Shown here: one piece after another, positions 32,002-44,510 of the stretch
Numbering within the stretch: position 1 is the stretch's first letter
Layout: every line of letters starts with the position of its first letter
Origin: Talaromyces rugulosus
Taxonomy: Eukaryota > Ascomycota > Eurotiomycetes > Eurotiales > Trichocomaceae
Assembly: GCF_013368755.1 (NCBI RefSeq)
Contig: NC_049565.1
Span: 1,798,001-1,862,000 of the forward strand
Reading direction: 5' to 3'
Length of the DNA stretch: 64,000 bases
The notes under the pieces: generated by a model
The model's input: the letters and a program-made list of their open reading frames with translations, nothing else
Told to the model about the DNA's origin: nothing
Database searches by the model: none
Made by a program: the position numbers and the translations under genes

Positions 32002-33801
32002 ATGGACGCCCGATTCGGATCCGGATCCGGCGACAAACGCCCGCGCTCGCCCTCTGGCGATTTCTCGCCGGGCGTCGCCTCCAAAATGCCAAAAACCCAG
32101 TCGAGCCATCTGCACATCAACTACCTGGCCCGCCAGTACCCAGAGAATCTACCGTTGGTGTCGACCGAAGACAACCTGCCCAACATTCTGCGCCTGATTG
32201 GCGAGTACGATGGCGTGCTACAGCGCCACGAGAGCATCGCCGGCAACCTGGGCGCATGTCCGCTGGGCCCCATCCTGATGAAACGCTTTGAGCGCCTGTT
32301 CGACGGCCCACCGAACGTGCTCAAGTCGAATGGGAAAGAAGGGACCAATGTGACCTGGCTGGACGTCGTCGAGTTTGCGCGCAACAAGCCCGAGCAGTTC
32401 AACCTCGAAAAGACGCGCAACGGCGTGCCCGTCTGCCAGTTTTATACAAAGCAGTGCAGAGTCGAGATCTCAGAGGAGGACTATGTGCTGATTGCCTCGG
32501 GCATGCCGCAGAAGCTCATTCCGCCGCAGCCCATTGACGAGGACGAGGAGAAGGAGGTCGGGTCGCTGGAGATTCTGGAGAAGAACCTACAACAAATCAC
32601 TGCCATGGCAGATTCGGGTATGCTTTTTTTTTCTTCCAGATGTTCATGGCGTTTTCGTTAATGCTGATTATTTATAGCCGCTGCGCGCGCAAGGCAATTG
32701 AGCTATCGCTTGAAAAGCCGCCGCAATGCCATCGTCACTCGCCGCGAGACCGACCGCAACAAAAGCTCTCAGAGCTCGCCGCGCGAACACCATGTTTCTC
32801 CAGACCCTGGCGTCGTGAACGGACACTCGGCCTATGCCCATCCCCAGTCGCCGCCAGGAGGTTTCACAGCTGTCAATAGTGGGCGAGCGCCGGAGGAGCC
32901 TCACGACGAAACCCATCACAACTCTTCTCACCCGAATACGGATAACATCACCATCATAAACGGGACAAATATCAAAGGAGCTTCACCTACAACTCGGGCC
33001 GAGCTCATGAAGAAATTCTTTACCACTGCAGACCAGAACGGGCGTGGTGGTGGTGCTGCTGAAAGCGAGCCGCCGGCATCCTCAACATCCACCAACCAAC
33101 GCCCTCGTGACTCGGATGCTTCTGACTTTGGAGCGCCCTCGGCTTATAGCAACAACAACACAGTGGCTATCCCGAATACGCCGTCATCCTTGCTGCCGCA
33201 GCCGAAGCCAAACAGCCACCACGAGCGAGACGACGGAGGCCCTTTTAAGACGGAGATGGTGACCCGCATGGACGAGCTGCAGCGCGGAGAACGTATTATG
33301 CCTCCGTGCGACCGCTGCCGTCGTCTTCATATGGACTGTCTCAAAAATCTCACCGCATGCGCGGGATGCACCAAGAAACACGCCAAATGCTCGTGGAAGG
33401 ACGTCAAGGAAGAGGAGCTTCACGGCATCCACAACAGCCAACCGCTGAACTCGTCCACGCGTGAAGGAGACGCCACTTACGACCCTGCTCGCTCTTCACT
33501 ACCACCAACGAATAATAATACAGCGTCTGGCCGTGCGGATTCGACATCGAGTGCCCCCGTACATTCGTCGCTCGACCTACCGCCGCCTATGCGCCGAACA
33601 AACAGCGAAATCCACGCGGTGATGCTGAACGATCACCACCAGGAGTATGACCGGCACCGCATACACCAGCGTAGCAGCCATGCTAGCAGTAGCAACGGCC
33701 GCAACGACGACGACCCGGACGCGACGTCGCGCCTGCTACAGGCGATCATGGACACTGTTGATCGAGCAGGCGAGGATAAGCGGGTGCGAGAGACGATGTG
33801 A
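32002..33801 (+). CDS. putative regulator with C-terminal Zn2Cys6 cluster
   Basis: Model: join(32002..32617, 32678..33801), 579 aa. The N-terminal third (about 30-200) is a conserved-looking folded region with no motif I can name (SSHLHINYLARQYPENLPLV). The middle is low-complexity Ser/Asn/Pro sequence. At 416-443 lies a complete six-cysteine cluster, CDRC...LHMDC...TACAGC...KHAKC, with C-x2-C-x6-C-x6-C-x2-C-x6-C spacing. Fungal Zn2Cys6 clusters usually sit near the N-terminus, so this C-terminal position is atypical. The gene lies upstream of a ring-cleavage dioxygenase on the same strand, but a regulatory link is only a guess. Likely nuclear. Confidence 0.78.
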
Positions 33802-34458
33802 TTTTTTTATTTTTTATTTTTTGTTTTGTTCTGGTTTTGGGTTTTATGATACCATGGGCTGTCATTTGTCATTTGTCTGTCATATTTGAGCATATATTGA
33901 GCGTTTTTGTTTGTTTGTCGTTTTCCAGTCAAACTAGTGTTTTTGAGCATGCGATTGTACATAGCATTATCATTAACAATGAATATAAACATGTAAATCA
34001 CCTAGCACTCGGGATTCCCCCAATAGATTGTTAGATTGTCCGAGGAGGATCCCCGGCCGTTATACAGAAATTGGATCCATACCCAATCAGTAATGCGGGG
34101 AAGCATCAATCGTTATATATACGTATGACTTATATCCGGCTCTTGTCGGATAAGACCCCGCTGCAAACACTGTATTATATTGAGTGACTGATTGGTCAAC
34201 TGTTAACTGTTATTGGCTCGTATCAATCAATGTTGTGTGAGAGAAACACCCTCGGGACCGCATCCGATACATACCCCGGAAACAACTAGCCGATGCTGGT
34301 CGAGCAGTGAGTGAAGATATTTCCGTATTTCCTTGTATTTTCAATTCTTTTTTAACTATATTATTCTTGATCTGCACATGTTGTTGTTGTCGTCGTCTAC
34401 TACAGTACGCAAATACTAAATGTGTGAAAAAAAAATATATTGATATACAGATAACAGA
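33802..34458. other. intergenic region
   Basis: 657 bp, T-rich 3' UTR followed by an AT-rich promoter region. No gene is seen. Confidence 0.45.
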
Positions 34459-35583
34459 ATGGACCCCTCGCAAGTCACCATCCCCCCACTGAAGGACCTC
34501 AACATCGACAACATCACCGAAAATGTCATCCTCATCAACTCGCTATGCCAGGACGCGCGCATGAAATACGTGCTGGAGCGTCTGGTCTCGCACCTGCACG
34601 ACTTTGCGCGCGAGACGCGACTGAGTTCGGATGAGTGGATGGCCGGGATACAGTTTTTGACGGCGACGGGGAAGATATGCAGTGATGTTCGACAGGTATC
34701 TTCTTTCCATTCCTTTATAGCGTTTTCAACAATGGAGTTGTATACTGATTGATATGGCTAGGAATTCATCCTCCTGTCAGACGTGCTCGGCCTATCCCTG
34801 CTCGTCGACTCAATCAACCATCCCAAACCACCAAACTCAACCGAAGGCACAGTCCTCGGCCCCTTTCACACGCACGAAGCACCCACTTTGGGCCAGGGAG
34901 AAAGTATCTCACAAGATCCCGCCGGCGAACCACTACTCGTCGCCTGCTCAGTGCGCGATACACGGGGTAACCCCATTGAACAAGTCAAGATCGATATCTG
35001 GGAAACAGACTCGACGGGCCATTACGACGTGCAGCACGCTGATCGACAGGGACCCGATGGCCGGTGCGTGATGCGCTCTGATGCACAGGGGAATTTCTGG
35101 TTCAGGGCTATCAAACCTGTGCCATATCCGATTCCGCATGATGGGCCCGTGGGTGCGCTGTTGAAGAAGTTGCATCGTCATCCGTATAGGCCGAGTCATA
35201 TGCACTTTATGTTTGAGAAGGAGGGTTATGATCATTTAATCACGTACGCTTCTTTTTTTCTCTCTTCTATTTCAAACCTTTTTGGTTGTTAAATTTGCTG
35301 ATATGGCTATAGATCGCTCTATCTCCACAACGACCCCTACGAAACGTCCGACGCTGTCTTTGGCGTCAAGGACACCCTCGTCGTCGACCTGGGCAGAGTC
35401 GATGCCGCGCTGGCTGCCAAGTACGGCGTCGCAGAGGGCGCTTGGTTGATGACCTATGACTTTGTGCTGGTGACGGAGAGTGAGACGGCCGATTTGCGCG
35501 CGTATAATTCAAAGGTTGCGCTGGACAAGTTGGGGAGGAAAGTCAAAATTGTGAATGGGCTGCCGATTCCGGATCTCGATTAG
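34459..35583 (+). CDS. intradiol ring-cleavage dioxygenase (hydroxyquinol/catechol 1,2-dioxygenase type)
   Basis: Non-haem Fe(III) enzyme that opens the ring of catechol or hydroxyquinol between the two hydroxyls, feeding the 3-oxoadipate pathway. Model: join(34459..34695, 34762..35243, 35313..35583), 329 aa. The four iron ligands are visible with the right spacing: Tyr167 (in GHYDV), Tyr201 (in PVPYPIPHDGP), His225 and His227 (in RPSHMHF). The N-terminal helical dimerisation domain is present. TVLGPFHTHEAP resembles the hydroxyquinol dioxygenase subgroup, so 1,2,4-trihydroxybenzene is the preferred guess. No signal peptide, so cytosolic. Confidence 0.93.
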
Positions 35584-35668
35584 TTTTTTTTGTTCTTTTT
35601 TTTTGTGTATGTTTATACCAGAAATGAGAGACGTAACTTCAAATGTTATAACATATATGTACTCGTAT

Positions 35669-38600
35669 TTACAGTCCAGCACTAACCATATCCCCAAAAT
35701 CATCTTGAACAGTACTAGTACTAGTACCCTTCAAACTCCTCAACCCCTCGTCATCCTCAATCCACGCTCCTCGCTTTTCCACATCCTGTAGATACTCCAC
35801 GCCCACCCGCAGATTGAGACTCGCACTCAGCGCTTTCTGCACACGCACTTCGCGGCCCTGCGAGACCAGGTCGCGGAAGACATGCGCCAGGAACCCGCTG
35901 AGAATATCAACGCTCCAGTCGTCCGGCACCATGGCCAGCACGTCGTGCACTTCGAACCAATGCGAAAACCGTGCGAGCAGGTCGCTCGTCCGCTCGATCC
36001 GGTCCGACACGTCTTCGATGCGCAGGAACTCCATCAGAAGGCACCTGAACAGCTCGGCCTGCTCTGACCCCTTGATGCTCTGCGCGCTCGAGCTGCCGCC
36101 AAATAGGCAGTATCGGATTGCAGAGTCGTAGTCGCCCAGCCCGTGCGTCAGCAGGCGCAGTGCTTCTTTGTGCCGGCCCTGGCGCCCGTCGAGAATGATG
36201 CTTTCCGACACCAGCTCGTCCTGAAACGGCTCGATCCGGGATAGTACCGCCTCAATCGAATATGGGAGATCCTTGCCCGCCGTCGCTGTAAAAACCGTAT
36301 TTGGCCCGCCCAGAAGCTGAAGAAGTCGTAAACGCGACTGCCACCATGCTTCCGATGGTGCATTCTCCGAGATAAAGTGGAGATAAGTCGGCTTGGGAGG
36401 CCGCAGCGCTCGATATGTAGAATATGACTCTCTGAGCGAGGCCCGCGCTTCCGCTGATGATTGCAGCACATTGAGAATTGTATCCAGGTAGTATGCAATC
36501 AGATCATCCACGTATTGAGAATACTATTGAAATTTTCAATTAGTCACCAAACACAGAAAAGAAAAGAGATCACTCACATTCTTTGAAAACACAAGATGCT
36601 CCAAATAATCCTGTACAGCATTTGGGGCTCGCGCTTTCAGCAATTCCACCACATCGTTGGGATCCAGTTTCACCCGGCTGCTATCATCCGAAAAGACCCT
36701 GATAGCCAGGCTTGTATTTCGTGATGCCAGCCACGATCCATACTCTTCGACCAACTGTGTATCCCTTATCTTCCCTAGGTACTTTCGAACGTGCTCTTCA
36801 ACGCCGGGAACGGTAACCTCCGGGTCATCGTCTTTCTCTCCCTCGGCAATCCTTCGCCACGTTCTGAGCACCTTATTGGACATTTTTCGGCTCTGGTAAA
36901 GTCGACTAAGCACAAAGAGCCGATGGTAACGTTCAAGAAGCGCGATGGCGTGGTCAAAGTCCGCCTTCCAATGGTCTGCCAGTCCGTTCAATTCACCGCG
37001 CGCTGTATTCACCGGTCGAGAGCTTTGTCGAGCTTGTGCTTCTCGCTCAAGGATTAAATGGAGAAGGGCCGCATCGACGCTGTCAAAGACATTCGTGTCG
37101 TTGGTGACGCTACCGTAGCCGCGTCTTCTTTGCCAGGCAGAGAGATAACCTTTCAGTAGATCAAGTACCGGGTCTTCAGCTGACAGCGAGACCGTCTTCC
37201 ACTCCGACAAATGTTCCAGGTAAAACCCAGCAACCTTCGCCAGCCCGTGGTGCACCCAGATTCCCTCCTTGCTGACCAGAACCTCGTCGGAGAGGAACGG
37301 TACCAAAAATAGAATCAGCCGAGGGTCCAGGTCACTCTCCACAAGCGCTTCCTCTGTTGCTCGGATTGTCGCCTCTGTTCGATTAGGTGGAGCCATCGCG
37401 AGCAGATCCGCGAAGAGAAGCAGCCCAGCTTTCTGTCTGATATAACCCAATCCCAAAAACTCTGCCTCAGTCTTTGGTTCAATCGTCTTCATCGAGTCTA
37501 GTAGATCAACAATAGCACCCCGGTCAACTGACACCAACCGGCCGTCTTTCCAAGTCTGCGTGCTTTCAAGAAGCGTCTCAAGCTGTAATGGCAAAGGGTT
37601 TCTTAAAATACTCCAGACCTGATCTCCAGACCACAGAATTAAGCTAGATCGCGCATTTCCCAGTCCACGAGCGAAGGCAGCGCCTTCTTTAGTTTTCTCT
37701 ATCTCCCAATTCTTCGACGAAGTGACCTTTTTCCCCGTGTCCGAGTCTGACAATTCCTGGGATTCGAAGAGCTCCTTCTCCTTGCGAAGCTGCTCGATTG
37801 TTGCATTCGTCCGGGGGTCTGCCTCTTCGGCTGGGGTATATGTGCCCCCGGGTTTCTTAGGTGTTTGTAGCTTGACCATTCGAAGTAAATCGCCCAGCTC
37901 AAAGAAGTTGAGATTGCTCGGCCCAATAGTATGTCCTATTCCTACATTCTCCAAATCACTGGAACTGGGTATGTCCAACAAGGATTTTTGGCGTCCTGCC
38001 TCCCCGGGGTTAACGTCCCAACGCTGTATTTCCAGGCATTTATGGACATTGTCATTTTCATCCAATTTGAGGACTGCAAGTACGAATCCTTCAATAGGCT
38101 CGGGACTCGCCCCTCCCTGGCCCGAGTCTCCCGGGCTATCAACAACAACGGTTTCGGGATATCGTTGAAATTCCATAGTTCCCCGAACTACATCGCCATC
38201 CGTATTGACAAACATGCCAACCCCGGGTTCAGTCTCCGCAGTACCCGTAACCAAAAGAAACTCTGATGGTGTTGGAGATACTATGTGCGGTTTTAGACGA
38301 GCCAAGTTCAACTTGGGTGCTGGAGGGAGCGGTTTCTGTATATCCGTGTCGGGCTCTTGACGCGGGGGAGCGGGCAAATCTTTAGCTGTATTCGCGTCCT
38401 GTCGGTCTCCCGACATAGATCTTCGTGGCGACGAATTTCCGAGCAAATCAGGCGTGAGTGAATTGGACCGATCCTCTCTAATAGCATGTTGAGAGCTTCC
38501 TCTTCTGCTGCCTCCCAGCCCCTCAGCAAACGCATTCAGACTGGTACTCCTGCCATGTCCACTCGATGTGCCAGCATCTAAATTTCCATACGACTCCGAA

Positions 38601-39406
38601 GATGAGCGTTTGAGGGCAGATAACGACTGCGGGATATCTTGCACACGGCCAAGCTCAAAGACCTCGCTTGATGAAGAGATGGGAAACAGGGGGATTTTCT
38701 GTTGATGTTCCACTTCCAACAGCGAGTATGCATTTTCGTCCGCCACACATGCAATCGTATCGCGCCGTAGCCCGACCAAGCAGCCGGGAAACTCGATATT
38801 CCTCAATAGCTGCGCAGCGTCTCCGATTCGCACTATCATTATTCTGTTTTGCACCGCGATCATGATCACCGGACTTTCGGTTGCATCCTCGCCCACATCT
38901 TGGTTCAAATCGAGACCGCCAATCCAGTGGCAGTTCTTTACTTTCACGTTATTCTCAAACGCGGGACTCAGCTCGGGTAGCGTGTAAAACGTCACGAAGC
39001 CGTTGCACAAAACACAAGCTTTACTTGCAGCAGGCAGCAATACAATCTGCTGAATGCCATGTTCCTGGTCCGGGCTACCGGTTATTGGCAATCGAGAGGC
39101 TAGGATAAAGTTGGGCTCGCTGGATTCGTCATCGGGGTCTGGCGGTAACGACACGAAGTGGAGGATCTCGGCCGCAGAGGTGCCAATATACAGGTTATCA
39201 TCTTATTGCGCTCCTAGTCAGTCTAATAATCTATAAACAGACTGGGTAAAAGACTCACTCCAGTATTCCACACATGTTATATGAATCTCCGGCCCGCCCT
39301 CTTCTGCGGCCAAGGGGACCTTATCGAGCAGCTGGCGGAGAACATATGGCGGCGCCGTGGAAGCCGATAGCTTCCTCCGTTTGCGAGGACCAGCGCTTTC
39401 ATCCAT
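35669..39406 (-). CDS. Vps3/TGFBRAP1-like CORVET tethering subunit (CNH domain)
   Basis: Probable endosomal tethering protein. Model: complement(join(35669..36523, 36578..39201, 39259..39406)), 1208 aa. The N-terminal third holds a CNH-type beta-propeller, recognised from DNLYIGTSAAEILHFV, ACVLCNGFVTFYTLPELSP and IEFPGCLVGLRRDTIACV. A low-complexity Ser/Pro/Asp loop of about 150 residues interrupts it. The C-terminal half is helical (Vps39-type solenoid), with segments like LLERYHRLFVLSRLYQSRKM. The start is the ATG at 39406; the frame extends further upstream only to GTG. The exact orthology (Vps3 versus another Vps39-family member) is inferred. Confidence 0.82.
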
Positions 39407-39882
39407 CAAAGCGGAGCCCTTCACAAAAGCCACAGGGTTTTAGGTCATATACAGTCAGTAGCACAGAAATGAGAAGGAGGAGGAGGAGCTGGGAGCTCAG
39501 TGAGCCTTGATTGGGAAACACCTTATCGCCGGATTAGTCATGCTCCGATGCGGTTAAGCGCATCTACGTTGTCCTGTAATCTGCCTGTGAAACAGCGCAT
39601 GTTCAGAAGTGTCAGCCTGGGAGCACGAAGTATCAGGGACCGTATACCCATGGGTTCTTTCTGAGTAGCCGACATTAACAAGCCATTCCTTCGCTACTGA
39701 ATTCTCGCCTCATCCTCGACCGGACTAACGTCGGCCCCGCGACGACGCGTAAGTCAAGCTGGCTCTCCGCATTTGTCGATACATCAATATAGAGCTCCAC
39801 TCGCAATTCCCCTGGCAGCGCACGAAGAACGCCGAGGTCTGGGGTTGATGGCCGTTGCCTAATCGCAGGCATTGCTTCAACC
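39407..39882. other. divergent intergenic region
   Basis: 476 bp shared upstream region of the Vps3-like and CASP genes. It contains GA-rich (AGGAGGAGGAG) sequence at about 39475-39490. No gene is supported. Confidence 0.45.
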
Positions 39883-42315
39883 ATGGATGTTTTCGCAGTG
39901 AGCGAAAGTGTGATCGCCCCCCAGGAGGAGAAGCCAGATGGCAACTCCGGCGCCGAAGGTCAACCGCAGGAAGCGAACAAGTTCCAGCGTGCTATTTCTG
40001 CTTGGAGAGGTATGAAATATTAACCATTCATTGAAGAAAAAAAAAGGAAATCTGCTAATATATTTGTGATCTCTCGCAGGAATCGATTTGACTAATACAA
40101 TCCCGAAAATCGACGCTACTGCGTCTGAGATTGTTGCGAACCAGCGCGATGCTCTAGTGCAAAGAAAAGACCTTGCTCAGAAGACAAAGGACTTTAGAAA
40201 ATTAGACGATGCATCAAAGTTAACAGAATACAAAGGACTTCTAAAAGGTCGGTTGACTGACTACACTCGATACTGAGCACGCCTACTAACGGACCACAGC
40301 ATATCAAACGTTTATCGATCTTTTAACGAATCATGGCAAGACATCCTCATCGTCTTTCCTACAACTATACTCCTCCCTGTCCGAAGCGCCAGATCCATAT
40401 CCTCTCTTAGAAGCCTCGGTTGATTCGCTCGTTGCATCCGAAGACACTGTGCCCAAGTTGACGGCAGAAAAAGAACACCTGCAAAAGTCAGTGGGAGATT
40501 TGACTAGCCAATTGGAACAGACAGAAAAGCGACTGGAAGAGGAAAGCACCGCGCGCCGAAATTTGGAAGATACACAAGATTCTAAGACCAAGGAGATTGA
40601 AGCCTCGTGGGATGCAGTATTGTCGGAGAAAACCAACAACTGGGAAGCCAAGGAAAAGAGCTTGGAAGAAAAAATCGAAAACCAGGACCGCTTGTTGAAG
40701 GAGTTGAAAGCATCACTTGAGGTGTCGCAAAGACTCGACAAGGGCGAAGAAGTTGATACAAGCCTCAACGCCGCCACAGCCGCAGAACTCGAAATTGTTA
40801 CGTCGGATCTGGAGAAGACCAGCCTTCGTTTGGCCGAGGTCGAGGCGCGCAATGAGCAAATGCGACTAGAGCTTGCTCAAGCGGCATCTCACTCCCATGC
40901 CGAGCAAAAGTCTATCGACGACGACCCTGCCTATCTGCGACTCCAATCCGAAAACTCGTCCTTGCTGCGAAAACTCGATGCGGCCAGGTTCGACCGGGAC
41001 ACCGAAAGACACAACTGGGAAAGCAAAACCCGCCAGAACGAGCGAGAAGTCGCCAATGCATCAGCCGAGAAAGAAGAACTTCGCTCCAAGCTAGACAGAT
41101 ATGCCGACTACGAAGAGATCAAGAGAGAGCTCGAGGTTATCAAGGTAAGATTTATTGACACAATCTGTTTTTTCTAACGCTAATTTTCAAAAGTCTATCG
41201 AGTTTTCGACCGGGGATGATGACGATGTCGGCGACGTGCCGGAAGAAATCAACAGCAATGGGAACGGTGCAGCCAAATCAAAAGAAAACACACTAGAGCA
41301 GCTATTAATGGCTCGCAACAAGAAGCTCACCAACGAGCTTACTATTTTGCGAGTTTCGCATCGAGACCTTCAAGGCCAAATACAAACGCTGCAAGAGGAA
41401 GTTTCGAAGACGAGGACAGACCTTGAAAAGTCCCAGCAACTCTCTACAACACTTGAAAACGATCTGTTTCGTTTACAAAAGGGATCGCATGCTATCCCGT
41501 CTGCCGCGATGTCTGTTGCAGGCACATATACTTCTCGCTACCACTCCTCCCGAAGAAACGGAGCAACCTCGCCAACTTCGTCGATAATCTCGGGCTTTGA
41601 CCAAGGCGCTGCATCCGCCAATACTATGGAAGCTATTCGTGCTGGTGAAGCAGTTGGAGGCGGATCAGGCCTTCTCCCAATGATCCAAGCGCAAAGAGAC
41701 AGATTCAAGCATAAGAATTCCGAATTAGAGGAAGAGCTGTCAAAAACATACGCCAACGTCAAATCGCTCCGACAAGAAATCGCTGCCCTTCAAAAGGACA
41801 ACCTCAATTTGTACGAGAAAACACGATATGTATCGACGTATAGTCGTGGCCAAGGCTCTGCTTCAACATCAGCATCAGTCCACGGCAACCGACCAAGCGC
41901 AGGGTCGATACAACATTCTAGCGAGACATCTTCGGGCCTTACGCTGGATAGGTACCAATCCGCATACGAAGCTCAAATATCTCCGTTCGCAGCCTTCCGT
42001 GGACGCGAGTCAACTCGAGCATACAAACGCATGAGTCTGCCTGAGCGTTTCGTCTTCTCAATCACGCGCGTGGTCCTGGCGAATCGCACAAGTCGGAACT
42101 TGTTTGCTGGTTATTGTATTGCGCTACACTTGCTTCTTTTTGTCATGCTGTACATGATGAGTGCTGTTGAAATCGAGAAACACCATATCGACAACCTTGC
42201 CAGCGGTGCTGCTGCTGCCGCTGCCGCCGCGGCCGGTGGTACTGGCGCTGGTGCTGGTTCTCGAAACGGTGGACAGTTACAAGGCGATGATTGGACGCAA
42301 GAAGGCTTCAATTGA
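39883..42315 (+). CDS. Golgi membrane protein COY1/CASP
   Basis: Coiled-coil Golgi tether of the CASP family, acting in intra-Golgi retrograde transport. Model: join(39883..40009, 40080..40247, 40300..41144, 41194..42315), 753 aa. The N-terminal region starts AISAWRGIDLTNTIPKID, typical of CASP. A long coiled coil spans about 130-570 with dense Glu/Lys/Leu heptads. The conserved C-terminal block SLPERFVFSITRVVLANRTS precedes a single tail-anchor transmembrane segment at about 683-705. An unusual luminal tail follows, with a run of nine Ala and a Gly-rich stretch. This architecture is diagnostic for CASP. Confidence 0.92.
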
Positions 42316-42841
42316 TCTTTTGTGAATATATATTTGTATTTTTTCTTCTTTTCCCTCTCGGTGTTATATTGGCGCTTTTCTTTATGTCACTACGATTCTC
42401 TGCATGTGCATGACGATAGTGTTGATTCCAGACGATGTTTATAATACATATGTAGCTGATTTTGCAAGAACGAATTTTACGGGCTTCCTCACCTTGAGAT
42501 ACGACTTTCTTCTACTTTATTGTTACTTGAGATAGGGCTAGGCCCCACTATACCGTCTCCGTGTCCAATGAGGGTTAGTCGCGTTCACCTGCCTCGCCTC
42601 CAAATAATTGCAACGAGAATGCCAGATTGGTGCCACACTTTCGTCATATTTGCCTAAATATTGACTACTCTGCCCGTTTTCTTGCATATTTAGCCTGTTC
42701 TTTTGTTTTGAACAGGTGCGGGGAAATCAAGTCTTTAAATACCTTGTCTGGGCAACCCCGAGGACTCCATAAGTATACTACTATCTTCACAAGTTGAAAG
42801 CAAACTTTCAGGCAAACAAACGAAATCTGTCAATCAAAACC
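42316..42841. other. intergenic region
   Basis: 526 bp containing the CASP 3' UTR and the promoter of the oxidoreductase at 42842. A TTTAAATA element lies at about 42735. Nothing else is seen. Confidence 0.45.
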
Positions 42842-44183
42842 ATGATCTACAACGCGCGCTGGGGCATTCTAGGTCTGTATACTCAGCTCATGAACAATTA
42901 AGGTTGATTTCTAACTGACTCTGTTTCCGCTTCAGCCACTGGTGGGATTGCAAAGAGTATGTATCGGCTTTCCAACAGAACGGAAACAAGACAAAAAAAA
43001 AAAAGCTAACACACATACAGCCTTTGTTTCCGATCTCCTCAAAGATCCTAAAGCTCGAGGGGCCCTCGACGTCAGCCACACCGTCACCGCAGTCGCCTCG
43101 TCGTCCTCCAAGTCCCGCGCTGAAAATTTCATTTCCGAGCTCAATATCCCCGGGACTCCATCAGCATATGGATCTTACGAGGATATAGTCAAGGACTCTA
43201 ATGTCGACATTGTCTACATCGCCACCCCTCATTCCCACCATTATCAAAACGCTCGTCTAGCGCTAGAATCCGGCAAGCATGTGTTATGTGAAAAGGCATT
43301 CACCGTTAATGCGGCCCAAGCAAAGATTCTGTGCGAGCTCGCCAAGGAGAAGAATCTTTTCCTGATGGAAGCTGTGTGGACGCGCTATTTCCCTCTGAGT
43401 ATACAGGTCCGCGAGCTCATCCAAAAGGGAGAAATCGGCGAGGTATTGCGGGTCATCACTGATCTTAGTCTTGGAAACTCTGATTATTGGGACGCGAGTC
43501 ACCGGATGGTCAACTTGGATCTTGCTGGCGGTGCTCTGCTTGACTGTATGCGTCTTCTTGTCTTTTTGTGTGCTCACGCGTAATTAATTCACTATCTAGT
43601 GGGTGTTTACCCCCTGACATGGGTATTCCAAACCCTCTACCATACGCTGCCACCTGCACAACGCCAACCCCCATCGTCTATTGTCTCTTCCATGGCGAAA
43701 TACCCTGGCACTGGCGCTGACGAAAGCACTACAATGATAATAACATTCCCAACAACCACTCCCTCCGGCACCAGCCACGCGCATCATCGCACTTCGCACG
43801 CTGTCGCCATGACCGCGTTCGCCGTCGGCACTAACCCAGACCTAAGAAACTCGACAGGCCCGGCGATTCGGATTCAGGGTACCAAGGGCGAAATTCAGGT
43901 TGATGGGCCGGCATTCCGTCCCTTGCGGTTCCGGGTAATTCCCAAAAATGAAAGCGATACCAAAGTCCGTGAGGTTGAATGTGCTATTCCTGATGGTGAG
44001 CGCGGGATGTATTGGGAGGCTGATGAGGCGGCTCGTTGTGTAAGGGATGGGAAGCTTGAGAGCGAGGGTTTGCCGTGGGAGGAGAGTATTGTTATCATGC
44101 AGACCATGGATGAAATCCGGAAACAGCATGGTCTGGTGTATCCGGAGAAGATTGAGTCGACTGAGTATCCTGTTCAGCTTTAG
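42842..44183 (+). CDS. Gfo/Idh/MocA-family oxidoreductase, dihydrodiol-dehydrogenase-like
   Basis: NAD(P)-dependent sugar or dihydrodiol oxidoreductase. Model: join(42842..42872, 42936..42956, 43021..43545, 43600..44183), 386 aa. The first two exons are only 31 and 21 nt. Together they encode the start of the nucleotide-binding fold, MIYNARWGILATGGIAKT. The sequence continues with VYIATPHSHHYQNARLAL and the family lysine motif CEKAFTVN, the equivalent of EKP. The C-terminal domain forms the substrate-binding sheet. Closest known families are dimeric dihydrodiol dehydrogenase and D-xylose 1-dehydrogenase, which cannot be separated here. Confidence 0.87.
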
Positions 44184-44510
44184 GTCTACATTTAATGTCA
44201 TTCTTAAGCGCAACAAAACACTATTAAGATAGTGTCTACTACATGTATAAATAGCCTGTATATGGTAAGAACACGATCTAATTTAGCAGGTTAAACTGTC
44301 TCTTTTATAAACTAGCTGTGATCTCACAAATCAAAGATAAGAAAAGACATCGACGAGACAGTTTCATTTACTGTACAAAAGTAACAAAGGAAATAAAAGG
44401 TATGCGCTATAACACTACTATCACAGAGCCCACATCTATCTATTGATCAAAAAGGTCGGATGAAAGCCCCAGTTGATAAGTGGTTTATTTTTGAATGTGG
44501 AAATTTCACC
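44184..44510. other. convergent 3' intergenic region
   Basis: 327 bp AT-rich spacer between stop codons. No feature is seen. Confidence 0.5.

Noticed and set aside
31653..32291. 212-codon open frame overlapping the start of the 32002 gene
   Set aside because: Simple Ser/Pro/His/Lys composition from the CT-rich leader; the overlapping 32002 frame is conserved-looking and has a clean intron.
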